Positions 34,545-44,564 of a DNA stretch of 64,000 nucleotides are shown piece after piece. The notes under the pieces were generated by a model, which saw nothing but the letters and a program-made list of their open reading frames with translations, was not told where the DNA came from and did not search any database. The translations under genes and the position numbers were made by a program. The first letter of the stretch is position 1. Each line of letters opens with the position of its first letter. The stretch covers positions 1 to 64,000 of the forward strand of contig JAGAZO010000005.1 in the NCBI GenBank assembly GCA_017940005.1. The letters run 5' to 3'. Source of the DNA: Treponema sp. (GTDB lineage: Bacteria > Spirochaetota > Spirochaetia > Treponematales > Treponemataceae).

Positions 34545-36284
34545 ATGAAATCGAAAAAATTTATCGGCATAGCAGCAGGTATATTCGTTGTTGCTTCAGC
34601 AGCTGCGATTATTAGTTGCATGAAATCATCAGGCGGTGGCAAATTTGTCGACGGCGAATATTCGGCGACGGGCAACGGACGCAACGGTCCGATTGAACTC
34701 ACAGTCACGATAAAAGGCGGAAAAATCGCAAGCGCACACGTGATAAAAGAATCTGAAACAGGATTTGCAGTGCCTGCGGAACAGTTTGTCATTGACCAAG
34801 TGATTAAAAATCAATCTGTTGAAAACATTGATATAGTAAGCGGCTCAACGATTACATCAAATGCAACGCTCGAAGCGCTCACCGCTGCGCTCGCTGCTGC
34901 AAGCGGCGCAAACGCGAAAGCAGCGGCTGCAAAAGACGAGGCGTGCGACATCGTCATCATCGGTGCTGGCGGAGCGGGACTCACCGCCGCTACGGAGGCT
35001 GCAAACAAAGGCGCAAAAGTGATTGTGCTCGAAAAGATGGGCGTTGTCGGCGGCAACACAAACAACGCGACAGGCGGCATCAACGCGGCGTACACAAAAG
35101 AGCAGGAGCGGCTCGGCATCACCGATTCAAAAGAGCAGTTTTTTGCAGACACGATGAAAGGCGGTCAAAACATCAACGACCCCGATTTAGTGCATGCAAT
35201 GGTTGACAGCTCTGCGGCGATTGTCGAATGGCTGCAATCTGACATTGTGGGAGCAGATTTGAGCGATGTTGGACTTTTCGGCGGCGCGACAAACAAGCGC
35301 ATTCATCGGCCGCAAGGCGGTGGCGCAATCGGCGCGCATTTGGTTCCGCTGCTCTATGAAGCGGCGCAAAAGCAAGGCGCAGATGTCCGCCTCAACAGCA
35401 CAGTCACAGACATCATCTCCGACGGCGGAAAAGCGGCAGGCGTAAAAGTTTCAGCGCAAAACGGCGACTACACGATTACTGCAAAAGCAGTGATTATTGC
35501 ATCGGGCGGTTTTGGCGCAAATCCAGAGATGATTGTTCGGTATCAGCCAAGCCTTGCGGGATTTGGCACGACGAACCACAAAGGCGCGACAGGCGATGCG
35601 TTTGCATGGGTGGAGAAATTTGACGCCGCGCTCACGCAGATGGAGCAGATTCAAACGCATCCGACTGTTGTTCCTGAAAACGGCATCATGATTACAGAGG
35701 CAGTGCGCGGCAATGGCGCAATTCTTGTGAGCCGCACCGGCAAGCGCTTTGTCGATGAAATGGGCACGCGCGATGTCGTTTCAGAAGCGATTCTTGCGCA
35801 GCCGAACAAGACAGTGTTCCTTGTGTTCGACCAGGCAGTGCGCGACTCGCTCAAAGCGATTGAAGGCTATGCGAATCAAGGGTTGCTCACAGAAGGCGCA
35901 ACGCCAGCGGAACTTGCCAAAAAGCTTGGCTTCCCCGCAGATGAATTTGAAAAGACGCTTGCAACATATGCAGGTTATGTGCACAATAAAAACGACGCGG
36001 AGTTTGGACGCAACCCGCAAGGCTTGGAGCGCGATTTGACTGTGCCGCCGTACTACGCGCTTGAAATAGGACCTGCGGTACACCACACGATGGGCGGCAT
36101 AAAAATCAACACAATGGCGAACGTGCTTAACACAAACGGCGAGGCAGTTCCCGGTCTGTTTGCAGCAGGCGAAGTTACTGGCGGCGTGCATGGTGCAAAC
36201 CGCTTGGGTGGAAACGCTGTTGCAGACATAGAAGTGTTTGGCAAAATTGCAGCTGATTCAGCGTTGGCATATATTGGAAAGTAA
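34545..36284 (+). CDS. Secreted FMN-binding/FAD fumarate-reductase-like lipoprotein
   Basis: This encodes 579 residues. The signal ends in AAAIISC with lipobox Cys25. An FMN-binding domain (about 33-125) carries DIVSGSTITS, matching the ApbE flavinylation motif D-x-x-(S/T)-G-(A/S)-T, with Thr102 as the likely FMN site. A FAD domain (GAGGAGLTAATEAA, GGNTNNATGGINAA) follows, with the active-site elements SRTGKRFVDE, HHTMGGIKI and GANRLGGNA of flavocytochrome c fumarate reductases. It would reduce an unsaturated acid such as fumarate or urocanate at the outer face of the inner membrane. The electron donor is not encoded here. It is followed by a Gx-type transporter gene two bases downstream. Confidence 0.88.
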   Translation: MKSKKFIGIAAGIFVVASAAAIISCMKSSGGGKFVDGEYSATGNGRNGPIELTVTIKGGKIASAHVIKESETGFAVPAEQFVIDQVIKNQSVENIDIVSGSTITSNATLEALTAALAAASGANAKAAAAKDEACDIVIIGAGGAGLTAATEAANKGAKVIVLEKMGVVGGNTNNATGGINAAYTKEQERLGITDSKEQFFADTMKGGQNINDPDLVHAMVDSSAAIVEWLQSDIVGADLSDVGLFGGATNKRIHRPQGGGAIGAHLVPLLYEAAQKQGADVRLNSTVTDIISDGGKAAGVKVSAQNGDYTITAKAVIIASGGFGANPEMIVRYQPSLAGFGTTNHKGATGDAFAWVEKFDAALTQMEQIQTHPTVVPENGIMITEAVRGNGAILVSRTGKRFVDEMGTRDVVSEAILAQPNKTVFLVFDQAVRDSLKAIEGYANQGLLTEGATPAELAKKLGFPADEFEKTLATYAGYVHNKNDAEFGRNPQGLERDLTVPPYYALEIGPAVHHTMGGIKINTMANVLNTNGEAVPGLFAAGEVTGGVHGANRLGGNAVADIEVFGKIAADSALAYIGK

Positions 36285-36285
36285 T

Positions 36286-37464
36286 GTGCATTGTTCCGAA
36301 AGGGAAGCACTCGTGCCGTTTTTTGCGGCGTTGTGCCTTTTCCTTTCGGCAGTTGAATATGCAATTCCGAAGCCGCTGCCGTTTATGCGGCTCGGTCTTG
36401 CAAATCTTCCTGTTTTGCTTTCGCTTGCAACGATGCGCAGACGTGACACACTTTTGCTCATTGCGCTTAAAGTGATAGGGCAGGCGCTCATCTCCGGTAC
36501 GCTTTTTTCATATATATTTGTCTTTTCGGCGAGTGGCTCATTTGCATCTGCCCTTACAATGCTTGTGCTTCATATGCTGTTTTACAAAACGAACAAATTG
36601 TCTAATATAGGATTGAGTCTTGCTGGTGCGTTTGCTAATAATGTCGCGCAGATTGCAGTTGCGCGTATCATGATTTTTGGTGAAAATGCACGTTACATTG
36701 CTCCAATTCTTTTTACAACAGGATTAGGTACAGGATTTGTGCTCGGTGTTTTTGCAAATATATTTTGTCAAAAATCGCAATGGTATCACAATTTATTGAT
36801 TAATAATTTTGCGAGAGAAACAATCTCTTTGTACCAATCACCTTCATCAAGCGCGCGCGAAAGCACAGTTCCCACATGCATTCAATTCATGCAATCGACT
36901 GCAACTCCTGCAACGGAGCTTGCCTCTGACAGTGTTTGCCAAATACGGTCTACGGCGCCGTCTCATGCGCGTGTTCATTTCATTGTTGCAATGATTTTGA
37001 TTCCGCTATTTTTGCTCCAGCAATTGTTTATGCCGCGTGCTGCGAGCGATGGCATTCGCGTATGCGTTGCATGGTGCTGTGTTGTAGTGTTTTTCTGTAT
37101 GGTTGCAATTAAAAAACGCGGAAATGTAAAGCTGCTTCCTTCTGTTTTCATGACGTTGGGCATCACGTTTTTTGCACTGCTTACACCGTCGGGGAAAGTG
37201 CTTTTTGCAGTAGGGCGCTTCCGCGTAACATATGAGGCGTTGCTGCTTGGATTGCGTAAAAGCGCTGTAATTGTCGGTATGGTGTTTCTTTCCCAATTTG
37301 CAATAGACCCACGCCTTGCGCTTCCAGGAAAGGCGGGAGCGTTTTTGAATAAGATGTTCGCTGTATTTGATGCGCTCACGTCTCGTCGTCTCCGTTTTAA
37401 AAAAGGTCATATAATAGAAGCTCTTGATGCACATCTTATGGAACTGTGGCAGTTATGCTGGTAG
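36286..37464 (+). CDS. Gx-type (heptaprenyl synthase component I-like) membrane protein
   Basis: This encodes 392 residues from the GTG at 36286; a second GTG at 36313 has a better site (AAAGGGAAG) and is equally possible. The first 170 residues match the Gx transporter/Hpre_diP_synt_I family, an ECF-type substrate-binding membrane domain: PLPFMRLGLANLPVLLSLA, ALISGTLFSYIF, NVAQIAVAR. After a polar loop (about 185-230) the C-terminal part has further membrane helices and a cytosolic end resembling an EcfT energising component (YEALLLGLRKSAVIVG). It overlaps the reductase operon end. Family members sit in flavin or quinone redox loci; flavin or FAD export for the reductase is a guess. Confidence 0.7.
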   Translation: MHCSEREALVPFFAALCLFLSAVEYAIPKPLPFMRLGLANLPVLLSLATMRRRDTLLLIALKVIGQALISGTLFSYIFVFSASGSFASALTMLVLHMLFYKTNKLSNIGLSLAGAFANNVAQIAVARIMIFGENARYIAPILFTTGLGTGFVLGVFANIFCQKSQWYHNLLINNFARETISLYQSPSSSARESTVPTCIQFMQSTATPATELASDSVCQIRSTAPSHARVHFIVAMILIPLFLLQQLFMPRAASDGIRVCVAWCCVVVFFCMVAIKKRGNVKLLPSVFMTLGITFFALLTPSGKVLFAVGRFRVTYEALLLGLRKSAVIVGMVFLSQFAIDPRLALPGKAGAFLNKMFAVFDALTSRRLRFKKGHIIEALDAHLMELWQLCW

Positions 37465-38067
37465 CTGTGGTACATATGAGCATGTAGCGTTGATATTTTA
37501 TGCAAATTTTGTCTTGTCTTTATACTTTTGATACTTTATAGAAAGCAAGCAAAAATATAAAAAATTTTCAAAAATTCGCCTTTTACCACTTGAAACATTT
37601 TTATAAAAGTAGTATAAATTAAAAACTTCGCTATTTTTCCGAACAAGGCAAAATAGCGGCAAAAGATGCTTTAATAATCAGGCAGGTTTTTACCTGGTAC
37701 TGCCGTAAAGTCAGCTTATTTCAAGCTTTCAGGTGGTACGGCGTGCAGTATGGAGTTTTTTGTCGTTGGCAAAAAATAGTGGGATATGCTGCATGTTTTT
37801 GATGTGTAACGTAAGGCTCGTTTGCCAAACCAGTTATCAAAGTGATTTTGATGATGTTCGGTGGTGCGGCCAAGAGTGTTCCGAAATTTATGGAGCATTT
37901 CTCAAGGAATACAGTTCTTGTCCGTTAATATCGTCTCATCAATATCAGCAAATAAATAGTGTGTATGCGAATGTGGCGTTTTCTGTAGGAAAGTGTCTCG
38001 TTCTGGCTTAAAGTGCAACACATAAAAATAATACATGTCGGGATTGAAAACCGACAAGGAGAAAATC
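37465..38067. other. 600-base non-coding leader region upstream of tuf
   Basis: No credible gene: a 92-codon frame opening with GTG at 37733 has no binding site and an unprotein-like composition. There is an imperfect hairpin at about 37680-37707 (GGCAG with CTGCC, inner CAGGT with ACCTG) and several AT-rich -10-like boxes near 37520-37620 (TATACT, TATAAA). This is the likely promoter region of the tuf-rplQ superoperon. Confidence 0.45.
38036..38056 (+). promoter_or_regulatory. Hairpin touching the tuf ribosome binding site
   Basis: TGTCGG and CCGACA form a six-base-pair stem around GATTGAAAA. Its 3' arm runs directly into AAGGAG, the tuf ribosome binding site. It could modulate initiation or mark an mRNA 5' end. 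Confidence 0.4.
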
Positions 38068-39264
38068 ATGGCAAAGGAAAAGTTCGTTAGAACTAAACCC
38101 CACATGAACGTTGGAACCATCGGTCACGTAGACCATGGTAAAACCACTCTGTCAGCAGCGATTACACAGTACTGCGCACGCAAATACGGCGACCACGCGC
38201 TCAAGTATGACGAAATCGATAATGCTCCTGAAGAAAAAGCACGCGGCATCACAATCAATACGCGTCACCTTGAGTACCAGTCGGACAAACGCCACTATGC
38301 GCACATCGACTGCCCTGGTCACGCTGACTACATCAAAAACATGATTACTGGTGCTGCACAGATGGACGGTGCAGTTCTCGTTGTTTCAGCTCCAGATGGC
38401 TGTATGCCGCAGACAAAAGAACACTTGTTGCTTGCTCGTCAGGTTGGTGTTCCAAAAATCATCGTTTATCTTAATAAAGTTGATCAATTCGATGCGAGCG
38501 AAGCTGCTGATATGACAGAAATGGCTGTGGAAGATGTAAAAGATACAATCGGAAAGTATGGTTTTTCTGCAGATACGCCAATTATCGTTGGCTCCGCTTT
38601 TAAAGCGCTCAACGAATCTGAAGTTGCTGAAAATACAAAGAGCATTGAAGAGTTGCTCACTGCTATGGACAGTTGGTTTGACGATCCTGTTCGCGATGAA
38701 GATAAAGCATTCCTTATGCCTATTGAAGATATCTTTACAATCACAGGGCGTGGCACTGTTGTTACTGGGCGTGTAGAGCGCGGTGTTGTAAATATGGGTG
38801 ACGAAGTTGAAATTGTTGGTATTCGTCCGACGCAGAAATCAACTGTTACCGGCATTGAAATGTTCAATAAATTGCTCGATCAGGGTATGGCAGGCGATAA
38901 CGTCGGCATCTTGCTTCGTGGCATTGAAAAGAAAGATGTGGAGCGCGGTCAGGTTCTTGCAAAGCCCGGTTCAATTCAGCCGCACACAAAATTCAAGGCA
39001 CAGATTTACGTGCTTACGGAAGCAGAAGGTGGTCGCAAAAAACCATTCTTTACGGGGTATCGCCCGCAATTCTATTTCCGTACCACTGACATCACAGGAA
39101 CAATCGAGCTTGATCCGAGCATCCAGATGGTAAAACCAGGCGATAACGTGGAAATTACCGGTTCGCTTATTCACCCGATTGCTATGGACGAAGGTCTTAA
39201 GCTTGCTATTCGTGAAGGCGGTCGTACGATCGCATCAGGACAGGTTACGAAAATTATCGAGTAG
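38068..39264 (+). CDS. tuf: Elongation factor Tu
   Basis: This encodes 398 residues. EF-Tu brings aminoacyl-tRNA to the ribosome as a GTP complex. GTPase motifs are [26 protein letters not shown] and GSAFKAL; the effector loop is [13 protein letters not shown]. Domains 2 and 3 are complete ([32 protein letters not shown]). AAGGAG lies six bases before the ATG. Unlike the enteric order, neither rpsG nor fusA precedes it; it stands directly in front of rpsJ. Confidence 0.98.
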   Translation: MAKEKFVRTKPHMNVGTIGHVDHGKTTLSAAITQYCARKYGDHALKYDEIDNAPEEKARGITINTRHLEYQSDKRHYAHIDCPGHADYIKNMITGAAQMDGAVLVVSAPDGCMPQTKEHLLLARQVGVPKIIVYLNKVDQFDASEAADMTEMAVEDVKDTIGKYGFSADTPIIVGSAFKALNESEVAENTKSIEELLTAMDSWFDDPVRDEDKAFLMPIEDIFTITGRGTVVTGRVERGVVNMGDEVEIVGIRPTQKSTVTGIEMFNKLLDQGMAGDNVGILLRGIEKKDVERGQVLAKPGSIQPHTKFKAQIYVLTEAEGGRKKPFFTGYRPQFYFRTTDITGTIELDPSIQMVKPGDNVEITGSLIHPIAMDEGLKLAIREGGRTIASGQVTKIIE

Positions 39265-39275
39265 TTTTCATAAGC

Positions 39276-39311
39276 AATCAGCGTCTGTCATTTTTGTGAC
39301 GGGCGCTGATT
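39276..39311 (+). terminator. Strong hairpin between tuf and rpsJ
   Basis: AATCAGCGTCTGTCA and TGACGGGCGCTGATT form a fifteen-base-pair stem with two wobbles and a six-base loop (TTTTTG). No U-run follows, and the rpsJ binding site is close behind. It may be a weak terminator, an RNase-processing site or an attenuator that uncouples tuf from the ribosomal genes. Confidence 0.6.
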
Positions 39312-39330
39312 TGCATTGATTGGAGGAATG

Positions 39331-39639
39331 ATGGCTAGTGGTAAGATTCGTGTCACACTCCGTGCGTATGATGCGGAAGTGATCGAACAAAGCGCGAAAT
39401 CAATTGTGCAGACTGTTCAGAAAGCAGGCGCAAAGGTCTCTGGACCAATCCCGCTTCCGACGAGAATTAATAAAATTACGGTGCTTCGTTCGCCGCACGT
39501 CAATAAAAAATCGCGTGAACAGTTTGAAATGCGCACGCACAAACGCCTTATCGACATACTTGATCCAACTTCTGATGTAATGGATTCATTGATGAAGTTG
39601 GAGTTGCCTGCAGGTGTCGAAGTAAAAGTAAAGCAATAA
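39331..39639 (+). CDS. rpsJ: 30S ribosomal protein S10
   Basis: This encodes 102 residues: [40 protein letters not shown] and [10 protein letters not shown] are S10 hallmarks. The upstream region has two adjacent ATG codons; the second (39331) has better spacing from GGAGG. S10 binds the 30S head and is also the NusE antitermination factor. It opens the S10 section of the cluster. Confidence 0.97.
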   Translation: MASGKIRVTLRAYDAEVIEQSAKSIVQTVQKAGAKVSGPIPLPTRINKITVLRSPHVNKKSREQFEMRTHKRLIDILDPTSDVMDSLMKLELPAGVEVKVKQ

Positions 39640-39735
39640 CCTGCGTAGCAGTGTTGTTAATATAAACGGTACGGTCCTGGGGATCAAGGATGACGGCCGA
39701 GAGCATTTTTAGCTCGTTTAAGGAGAATCAGCAGA
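39640..39735 (+). promoter_or_regulatory. Leader between rpsJ and rplC
   Basis: This 96-base spacer is long for the cluster. It holds the GC-rich CGGTCCTGGGGATCAAGG, then GACGGCCG, and a small hairpin GAGC-ATTTTTA-GCTC just before the AAGGAG of rplC. A ribosomal-protein binding site for feedback control is possible. Confidence 0.3.
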
Positions 39736-40356
39736 ATGAAAGGTCTGATTGCAAAAAAAGTTGGCATGACTCAGATTTTCGATGAAAGCGGTAGCCTCAT
39801 ACCGGTAACCGTGATCCACATTGAGCCGAATACTGTCATTGCCATGAGAACTAAAGAGCGCAACGGATATGATGCAGTTGTACTCGGTGTCGGCGAAATG
39901 AAACCTAAAAAAGTGACAAAGCCGTATAAAGGGCAGTTTGCAGAAAATATTGCGCCCAAACGCATGCTCAGAGAATTTCGTGATTTTGAAAAAGAGGTCA
40001 AAATTGGTGATGAAATTGGTCTTGAGCTTTTTGATGATATTCGCTTTCTTGATATAACGGCCTTATCTAAAGGTAAAGGTTTTCAAGGTGTTATGAAGCG
40101 CTGGGGGTTCCATGGCGGACGTGCATCGCATGGTTCAAAATTTCACCGTGAGGCTGGCGGTACAGGTCAGTCAACGACGCCAGGCCATACATTTAAAAAT
40201 ACAAAAATGGCGGGACGCATGGGCAATAAAAGGGTCACTGTTCAAAATTTACGAATTGTCAAAACTGACCCCGAGTTAAAAGTGATTTTGGTTCGCGGTG
40301 CTGTGCCCGGGAATAAAGACTGTACACTCATCGTCAAATCAGCGGTGAAAAAATAA
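39736..40356 (+). CDS. rplC: 50S ribosomal protein L3
   Basis: This encodes 206 residues. MKGLIAKKVGMTQIFDESG starts the protein, and the conserved loop RASHGSKFHREAGGTGQSTT then PGHTFKNTKMAGRMG contains the glutamine that is methylated in some bacteria and reaches the peptidyl-transferase centre. AAGGAG precedes the ATG. Usual length for the family. Confidence 0.97.
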   Translation: MKGLIAKKVGMTQIFDESGSLIPVTVIHIEPNTVIAMRTKERNGYDAVVLGVGEMKPKKVTKPYKGQFAENIAPKRMLREFRDFEKEVKIGDEIGLELFDDIRFLDITALSKGKGFQGVMKRWGFHGGRASHGSKFHREAGGTGQSTTPGHTFKNTKMAGRMGNKRVTVQNLRIVKTDPELKVILVRGAVPGNKDCTLIVKSAVKK

Positions 40357-40375
40357 CGCAGGAGGCGGCTAACGT

Positions 40376-41017
40376 ATGGAAAAGAAAGTCTATTCGGTTG
40401 ACGGCAAAGAGCTGCGTACAATCACACTTGATGACGCTGTGTTTGGTCTTCCGTTAAATGAAAGTGTTATTTACTATGCAATTACAAATGAATTAGCAAA
40501 TAGGCGTATAGGTACTGCATGTACAAAAACGCGTGCAGAAGTGCACGGCAGTAATGCAAAACCGTATAAGCAAAAGGGGACAGGACGTGCTCGTCGTGGT
40601 GACAAAAAATCTCCGCTTCTCAGAGGTGGCGGTACTGTGTTTGGTCCAAAGCCGCGTGATTACAGCTACGCTATTCCCAAAAAGGAAAAGCGCCTTGCTC
40701 TGAAAACTATTTTGAGTATGCAGGCTCAAAGCGATCGTTTCACTGTTGTCGAAGATTTTACTGTTGAGAGCGGAAAAACAAAAGACTTAATAAAAATTCT
40801 CGACAATTTTGCAAAAGGTGAGCGCACTGTGCTTATTCTTAAAGATGACGATGCAATGATTAAACGCGCTGCACGCAATATTCCGACAGTGCAATTTTTA
40901 TCGTATAACAGATTGAGTGCACATACGTTGTTTTACGGGCGCAAAATTATCGCACTTGAGGGAGCTGTAAAGAATCTCTCCGATTTCTATGCGGTGCAAG
41001 AGAAGGAGGCAAAATAA
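40376..41017 (+). CDS. rplD: 50S ribosomal protein L4
   Basis: This encodes 213 residues with the tunnel-lining loop KPYKQKGTGRARRGDKKSPL and GGGTVFGPKPRDYSY. L4 helps assemble 23S rRNA and, in enterics, represses its own operon. The stop overlaps the rplW start (TAATG), which couples their translation. Confidence 0.97.
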   Translation: MEKKVYSVDGKELRTITLDDAVFGLPLNESVIYYAITNELANRRIGTACTKTRAEVHGSNAKPYKQKGTGRARRGDKKSPLLRGGGTVFGPKPRDYSYAIPKKEKRLALKTILSMQAQSDRFTVVEDFTVESGKTKDLIKILDNFAKGERTVLILKDDDAMIKRAARNIPTVQFLSYNRLSAHTLFYGRKIIALEGAVKNLSDFYAVQEKEAK

Positions 41018-41307
41018 TGAATATGATTATGGAAGATATTCTTATTAAGCCTGTTATTTCAGAAAAAGCGAATATGTTGCGTGAACAGAACAAATATGTA
41101 TTTGTTGTGCGCAAAGATGCGAGCAAAATACAAATAAAAGAGGCTGTCCACAAGCTTTTTAATGTAACTGTTGTTGGTTGCACAACAATGAATGTAAAAG
41201 GAAAGCCAAAACGCACACGGGGTATTCCTGGTTTTACGGCTTCTTATAAAAAAGCGATCGTACGCGTTGCCCCTGGTGAAACAATCCAGGCATTTGAAGG
41301 CGTGTGA
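41017..41307 (+). CDS. rplW: 50S ribosomal protein L23
   Basis: This encodes 96 residues: EDILIKPVISEKANMLREQN and YVFVVRKDASKIQIKEAVHK are L23 signatures. AGGAGG lies seven bases before the ATG at 41017; MEDIL at 41029 is an alternative start. L23 sits at the tunnel exit, where trigger factor and SRP dock. Confidence 0.96.
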   Translation: MNMIMEDILIKPVISEKANMLREQNKYVFVVRKDASKIQIKEAVHKLFNVTVVGCTTMNVKGKPKRTRGIPGFTASYKKAIVRVAPGETIQAFEGV

Positions 41308-41333
41308 GATTTTAAAGATTAAGGGGATTTATT

Positions 41334-42158
41334 ATGGCTCTTAAGATATATAAGCCGATAACACCAGGTCTCCGCGGACGGGTAGGTCTTGTGCGGGATC
41401 ATCTTACGGCAGAAAAACCGTATAAAAAACTCACATCGGGAAAAGTGTCTCATGCTGGTAGAGGTGCTGGGGGGCGTATTTCTGTGCGTCACAAAGGCGG
41501 TGGTCACAAGCGAAAATATCGCGAAATTGACTTTAAACGCAACAAGCACGGCATTCCCGGCACCGTGAAAACGATTGAATACGACCCAAACCGTAGCGCC
41601 AATATTGCACTTGTGTATTACGCGGATGGCGACAAGCGTTACATTATTGCGCCGAGAGGTTTGGAGGTAGGGCAGAAGATTATGTCTGGGGAAAAAGCCC
41701 CTCCTACAGTAGGCAATGCGCTTCCACTTGGACTCATTCCTGTCGGCTTTACTGTGCACAACATAGAATTGCAGCTTGGACGTGGCGGGCAGCTTGCTCG
41801 TTCAGCAGGAACAAGTGCAATGATAACAGGCAATGAGGGCAAATATGTCATCATCCGATTGCCGTCGAGCGAATTGCGTAGAATCCATAGCAAGTGTTAT
41901 GCTACAATAGGTGTTGTTGGAAATGAAGACCACATGAATGTGCGTCTCGGCAAAGCTGGCCGCAAGCGTTGGATGGGTATTCGCCCAACAGTGCGTGGCA
42001 TGGCTATGAACCCTGTTGATCACCCGCTCGGTGGTGGTGAAGGCGCCGGCAAAGGGCGCAATCCTGTCACTCCATGGGGGCAGCCATGCAAAGGGTATAA
42101 GACGCGCAATAAACGCAAGCCGTCAAGTAAATTTATCATTTCACGCCGTAAGAAATAG
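41334..42158 (+). CDS. rplB: 50S ribosomal protein L2
   Basis: This encodes 274 residues. The conserved parts are [39 protein letters not shown], and the C-terminal [17 protein letters not shown], the histidine-bearing loop near the peptidyl-transferase centre. Length and order are standard. Confidence 0.98.
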   Translation: MALKIYKPITPGLRGRVGLVRDHLTAEKPYKKLTSGKVSHAGRGAGGRISVRHKGGGHKRKYREIDFKRNKHGIPGTVKTIEYDPNRSANIALVYYADGDKRYIIAPRGLEVGQKIMSGEKAPPTVGNALPLGLIPVGFTVHNIELQLGRGGQLARSAGTSAMITGNEGKYVIIRLPSSELRRIHSKCYATIGVVGNEDHMNVRLGKAGRKRWMGIRPTVRGMAMNPVDHPLGGGEGAGKGRNPVTPWGQPCKGYKTRNKRKPSSKFIISRRKK

Positions 42159-42166
42159 GAGCAAGC

Positions 42167-42478
42167 ATGTCAAGGTCAGTTAAGAAGGGGCCTTTTGTAG
42201 AAAAGAGCCTGTATAAGAAAGTGTTGGCGATGAATAAAACATCAGATAAAAAAATGATAAAAACATATTCTCGCTGCTCTACAATCATTCCAGAAATGGT
42301 CGGAAACACTATTTCTGTATACAATGGCAAGTCGTGGATACCTGTGTACATCACAGAAAATCTTGTCGGACATAAGCTCGGCGAATTTTCTCCCACGCGT
42401 GTTTTCCGTGCTCACGGCGGTACAGATAAGGCGGCGGCAATTGCAAAAGCTGCTAAATCTTCGTCAGCAGCTAAATAA
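42167..42478 (+). CDS. rpsS: 30S ribosomal protein S19
   Basis: This encodes 103 residues: [39 protein letters not shown] and [17 protein letters not shown]. The C-terminal tail ([10 protein letters not shown]) is slightly extended. S19 joins S13 in the 30S head. Eight bases follow the rplB stop. Confidence 0.97.
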   Translation: MSRSVKKGPFVEKSLYKKVLAMNKTSDKKMIKTYSRCSTIIPEMVGNTISVYNGKSWIPVYITENLVGHKLGEFSPTRVFRAHGGTDKAAAIAKAAKSSSAAK

Positions 42479-42489
42479 GGTGGATAGAT

Positions 42490-42879
42490 ATGGGTAAAAA
42501 GAGTTGGGCTGAAAGAAGTGGCGCTGTTGAAAAAAAAGGATATAGAGCGATTACAAAATATTTAATCGCTTCTCCAACGAAAGTTCGTCCTGTTGCTCGT
42601 GTAGTACGTCGAAAGCCGTGTGTTGAAGCAGTGGCTATTCTTGAAAATATGCCGCAAAAAGGCGCGCGCCTTATCAACAAAACGCTTAAGTCTGCTATGG
42701 CGAATGCGCTCAATGCAAACAGCAAGCTTGATGAAGATATGCTTTATATACGCGAAATTAAAATTGATGAAGGACCTCGTCTCAAGCGAATCTGGTTTCG
42801 TGCGCGTGGTCGTGCCGATCAGCTTTTGAAACGTATGTGTCATATTACTGTCGTCGTTGACGAAAAGGCGGGAAAATAA
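42490..42879 (+). CDS. rplV: 50S ribosomal protein L22
   Basis: This encodes 129 residues; [40 protein letters not shown] and [20 protein letters not shown] are typical, the last being the beta-hairpin that lines the exit tunnel. A short Lys-rich N-terminal extension precedes the core. Confidence 0.96.
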   Translation: MGKKSWAERSGAVEKKGYRAITKYLIASPTKVRPVARVVRRKPCVEAVAILENMPQKGARLINKTLKSAMANALNANSKLDEDMLYIREIKIDEGPRLKRIWFRARGRADQLLKRMCHITVVVDEKAGK

Positions 42880-42880
42880 A

Positions 42881-43603
42881 GTGGGTCAGAAAGTTAATCC
42901 TATCGGTTTACGTCTTGGCGTAAATAAAACATGGCAATCTCGGTGGTATGCAGATCCGCGTGAATATGCAGATCTTGTTCTTGAAGATTTGAAAATTCGC
43001 AAAATGATTGCTAATCTTCCCGAATGTAAAAATGCCGATATTGCAGAAATTGAAATTGTGCGCCATCCGCAGCGCGTTACTATTGTTATTCATACAGCGC
43101 GGCCGGGTGTTATCATCGGTGTAAAAGGTGCAACAATCGAAGCTATCAGTGCGCATATACAAAAACAGCTTGAACCTAAAAAAGTGCAAATTAAAATTAA
43201 AGAGATCAAGCGCGCTGATTTGAATGCAACGCTTATTGCTGCAAATGTTGGAAGACAGCTTTCAGGACATGGTTCATATCGCAAAGCGCTTAAACAGGCA
43301 GTGAGCAATGCAATGCGCGCTGGCGCACAGGGGATAAAAATACGTCTTTCCGGTCGGCTTGGCGGCGCTGAAATGAAGCGCACTGAAGAGCATAAAGAAG
43401 GACGCGTTCCGCTTCATACGCTTCGCGCCGACATTGATTATGGCGTTTACGAGGCGCTCACTACATATGGTAAAATCGGCGTAAAAGTCTGGGTATACAA
43501 CGGCATGAATTACGGCACGGAACAAAATGAAGATGCAGGGCAACTTGTACGCAAGCCGCGTCGCGAACGTGTCGTTCAGGCTGAAAGGGCGGTAAGGAGT
43601 TAG
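42881..43603 (+). CDS. rpsC: 30S ribosomal protein S3
   Basis: This encodes 240 residues from the GTG at 42881 ([14 protein letters not shown]), one base after the rplV stop. The KH domain is [19 protein letters not shown] with its GxxG loop. The C-terminal domain has [21 protein letters not shown]3 forms the mRNA entry channel. The longer open frame into rplV is not needed. Confidence 0.96.
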   Translation: MGQKVNPIGLRLGVNKTWQSRWYADPREYADLVLEDLKIRKMIANLPECKNADIAEIEIVRHPQRVTIVIHTARPGVIIGVKGATIEAISAHIQKQLEPKKVQIKIKEIKRADLNATLIAANVGRQLSGHGSYRKALKQAVSNAMRAGAQGIKIRLSGRLGGAEMKRTEEHKEGRVPLHTLRADIDYGVYEALTTYGKIGVKVWVYNGMNYGTEQNEDAGQLVRKPRRERVVQAERAVRS

Positions 43604-43604
43604 T

Positions 43605-44021
43605 ATGCTTAGTCCAAAAAGAGTTTTGCATCGCAAAGTACAGCGTGGAAGAGAAAAAGGCAATGCAACGCGCACAAATCATATTGACTTTGGCGATATT
43701 GCGCTTGTTGCTACAGAGCCGACATGGCTTAAAGCAAATGTTATTGAAGCGTGTCGTGTTGCAATAAATCGTCATCTCAATCGTAAAGGTAAAGTATGGA
43801 TTCGCGTTTTCCCTGACAAGCCTATTTCAAAAAAGCCTGCTGAAGTCCGCATGGGTAAGGGAAAAGGCTCTCCAGAATGGTGGGCAGCGGTTATAAAACC
43901 GGGAACGATTTTGTTCGAGATTGGCAATGTTGATTTAAAGCTTGCTCATCGTGCGCTTGAATTGGCGCAGAGTAAATTGCCGATTATGACAAAAATCGCC
44001 TATAAGCCGACTATTGCGTAA
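43605..44021 (+). CDS. rplP: 50S ribosomal protein L16
   Basis: This encodes 138 residues: [39 protein letters not shown] and [20 protein letters not shown] are hallmarks. L16 helps place tRNA in the A site. The ATG follows AGGAGTTAGT one base after the rpsC stop. Confidence 0.97.
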   Translation: MLSPKRVLHRKVQRGREKGNATRTNHIDFGDIALVATEPTWLKANVIEACRVAINRHLNRKGKVWIRVFPDKPISKKPAEVRMGKGKGSPEWWAAVIKPGTILFEIGNVDLKLAHRALELAQSKLPIMTKIAYKPTIA

Positions 44022-44031
44022 GGAGATTCAG

Positions 44032-44268
44032 ATGGCAGATAAAAAAATAAAAGATAAAGATTTGTCATATGAAGAGCTCGTTGCTAAACGTGACAAGCTT
44101 AAAAAGGAATACATGGATTTACGTTTTAAAATGGTAATTTCGCATGTAGATAATCCGATGCAAAAACGTACGATGCGTCACGAAATAGCGCGTCTTAATA
44201 CGTTTATCTGGCAGAAAACACCGGCAGATAAAAAGCCTGTGAAAAAATCTGCTAAAGTAACGAAATAG
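44032..44268 (+). CDS. rpmC: 50S ribosomal protein L29
   Basis: This encodes 78 residues: the antiparallel helical pair YEELVAKRDKLKKEYMDLRF and NPMQKRTMRHEIARLNTFIW marks L29. A Lys/Pro-rich tail of about 15 residues extends it. The ATG at 44032 has AGGAG in front; the longer frame from 44014 lies inside rplP. Confidence 0.95.
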   Translation: MADKKIKDKDLSYEELVAKRDKLKKEYMDLRFKMVISHVDNPMQKRTMRHEIARLNTFIWQKTPADKKPVKKSAKVTK

Positions 44269-44278
44269 GAGCTGAACT

Positions 44279-44554
44279 GTGGAAGAGCAAACTGTTCAGG
44301 TTAAAAAGCCTAATAAGCGTTCATTTGTAGGAGTTGTAACGAGCGACAAAATGGAAAAGACGATTGTCGTCACTGTAACAACGCGCAAAATGGACAGGTT
44401 GTACAAGAAATATGTAAAGCGCACAAAGAAGTACATGGCACACGATGAGATGAATGATGCGCATATCGGTGATACAGTGCGTATTGTTGAAAGCAGGCGG
44501 CTCAGTGCACACAAGCGTTGGCGTCTTACCGAAGTCATTGAACGCGCTAAATAG
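44279..44554 (+). CDS. rpsQ: 30S ribosomal protein S17
   Basis: This encodes 91 residues from a GTG (AGGAGCTGAACT upstream). [20 protein letters not shown] and [20 protein letters not shown] are S17 signatures; it is an OB-fold primary 16S rRNA binder. Confidence 0.96.
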   Translation: MEEQTVQVKKPNKRSFVGVVTSDKMEKTIVVTVTTRKMDRLYKKYVKRTKKYMAHDEMNDAHIGDTVRIVESRRLSAHKRWRLTEVIERAK

Positions 44555-44564
44555 GAGCATAAGT

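Noticed and set aside
37733-38011. 92-codon frame upstream of tuf
   Set aside because: GTG start without binding site, Cys/Ser-rich unpatterned sequence, lies in the leader region.
44454-44564. Longer rplN start inside rpsQ
   Set aside because: The conserved L14 start (MIQMQSNLV) has its own AGGAG; the upstream residues are rpsQ in another frame.
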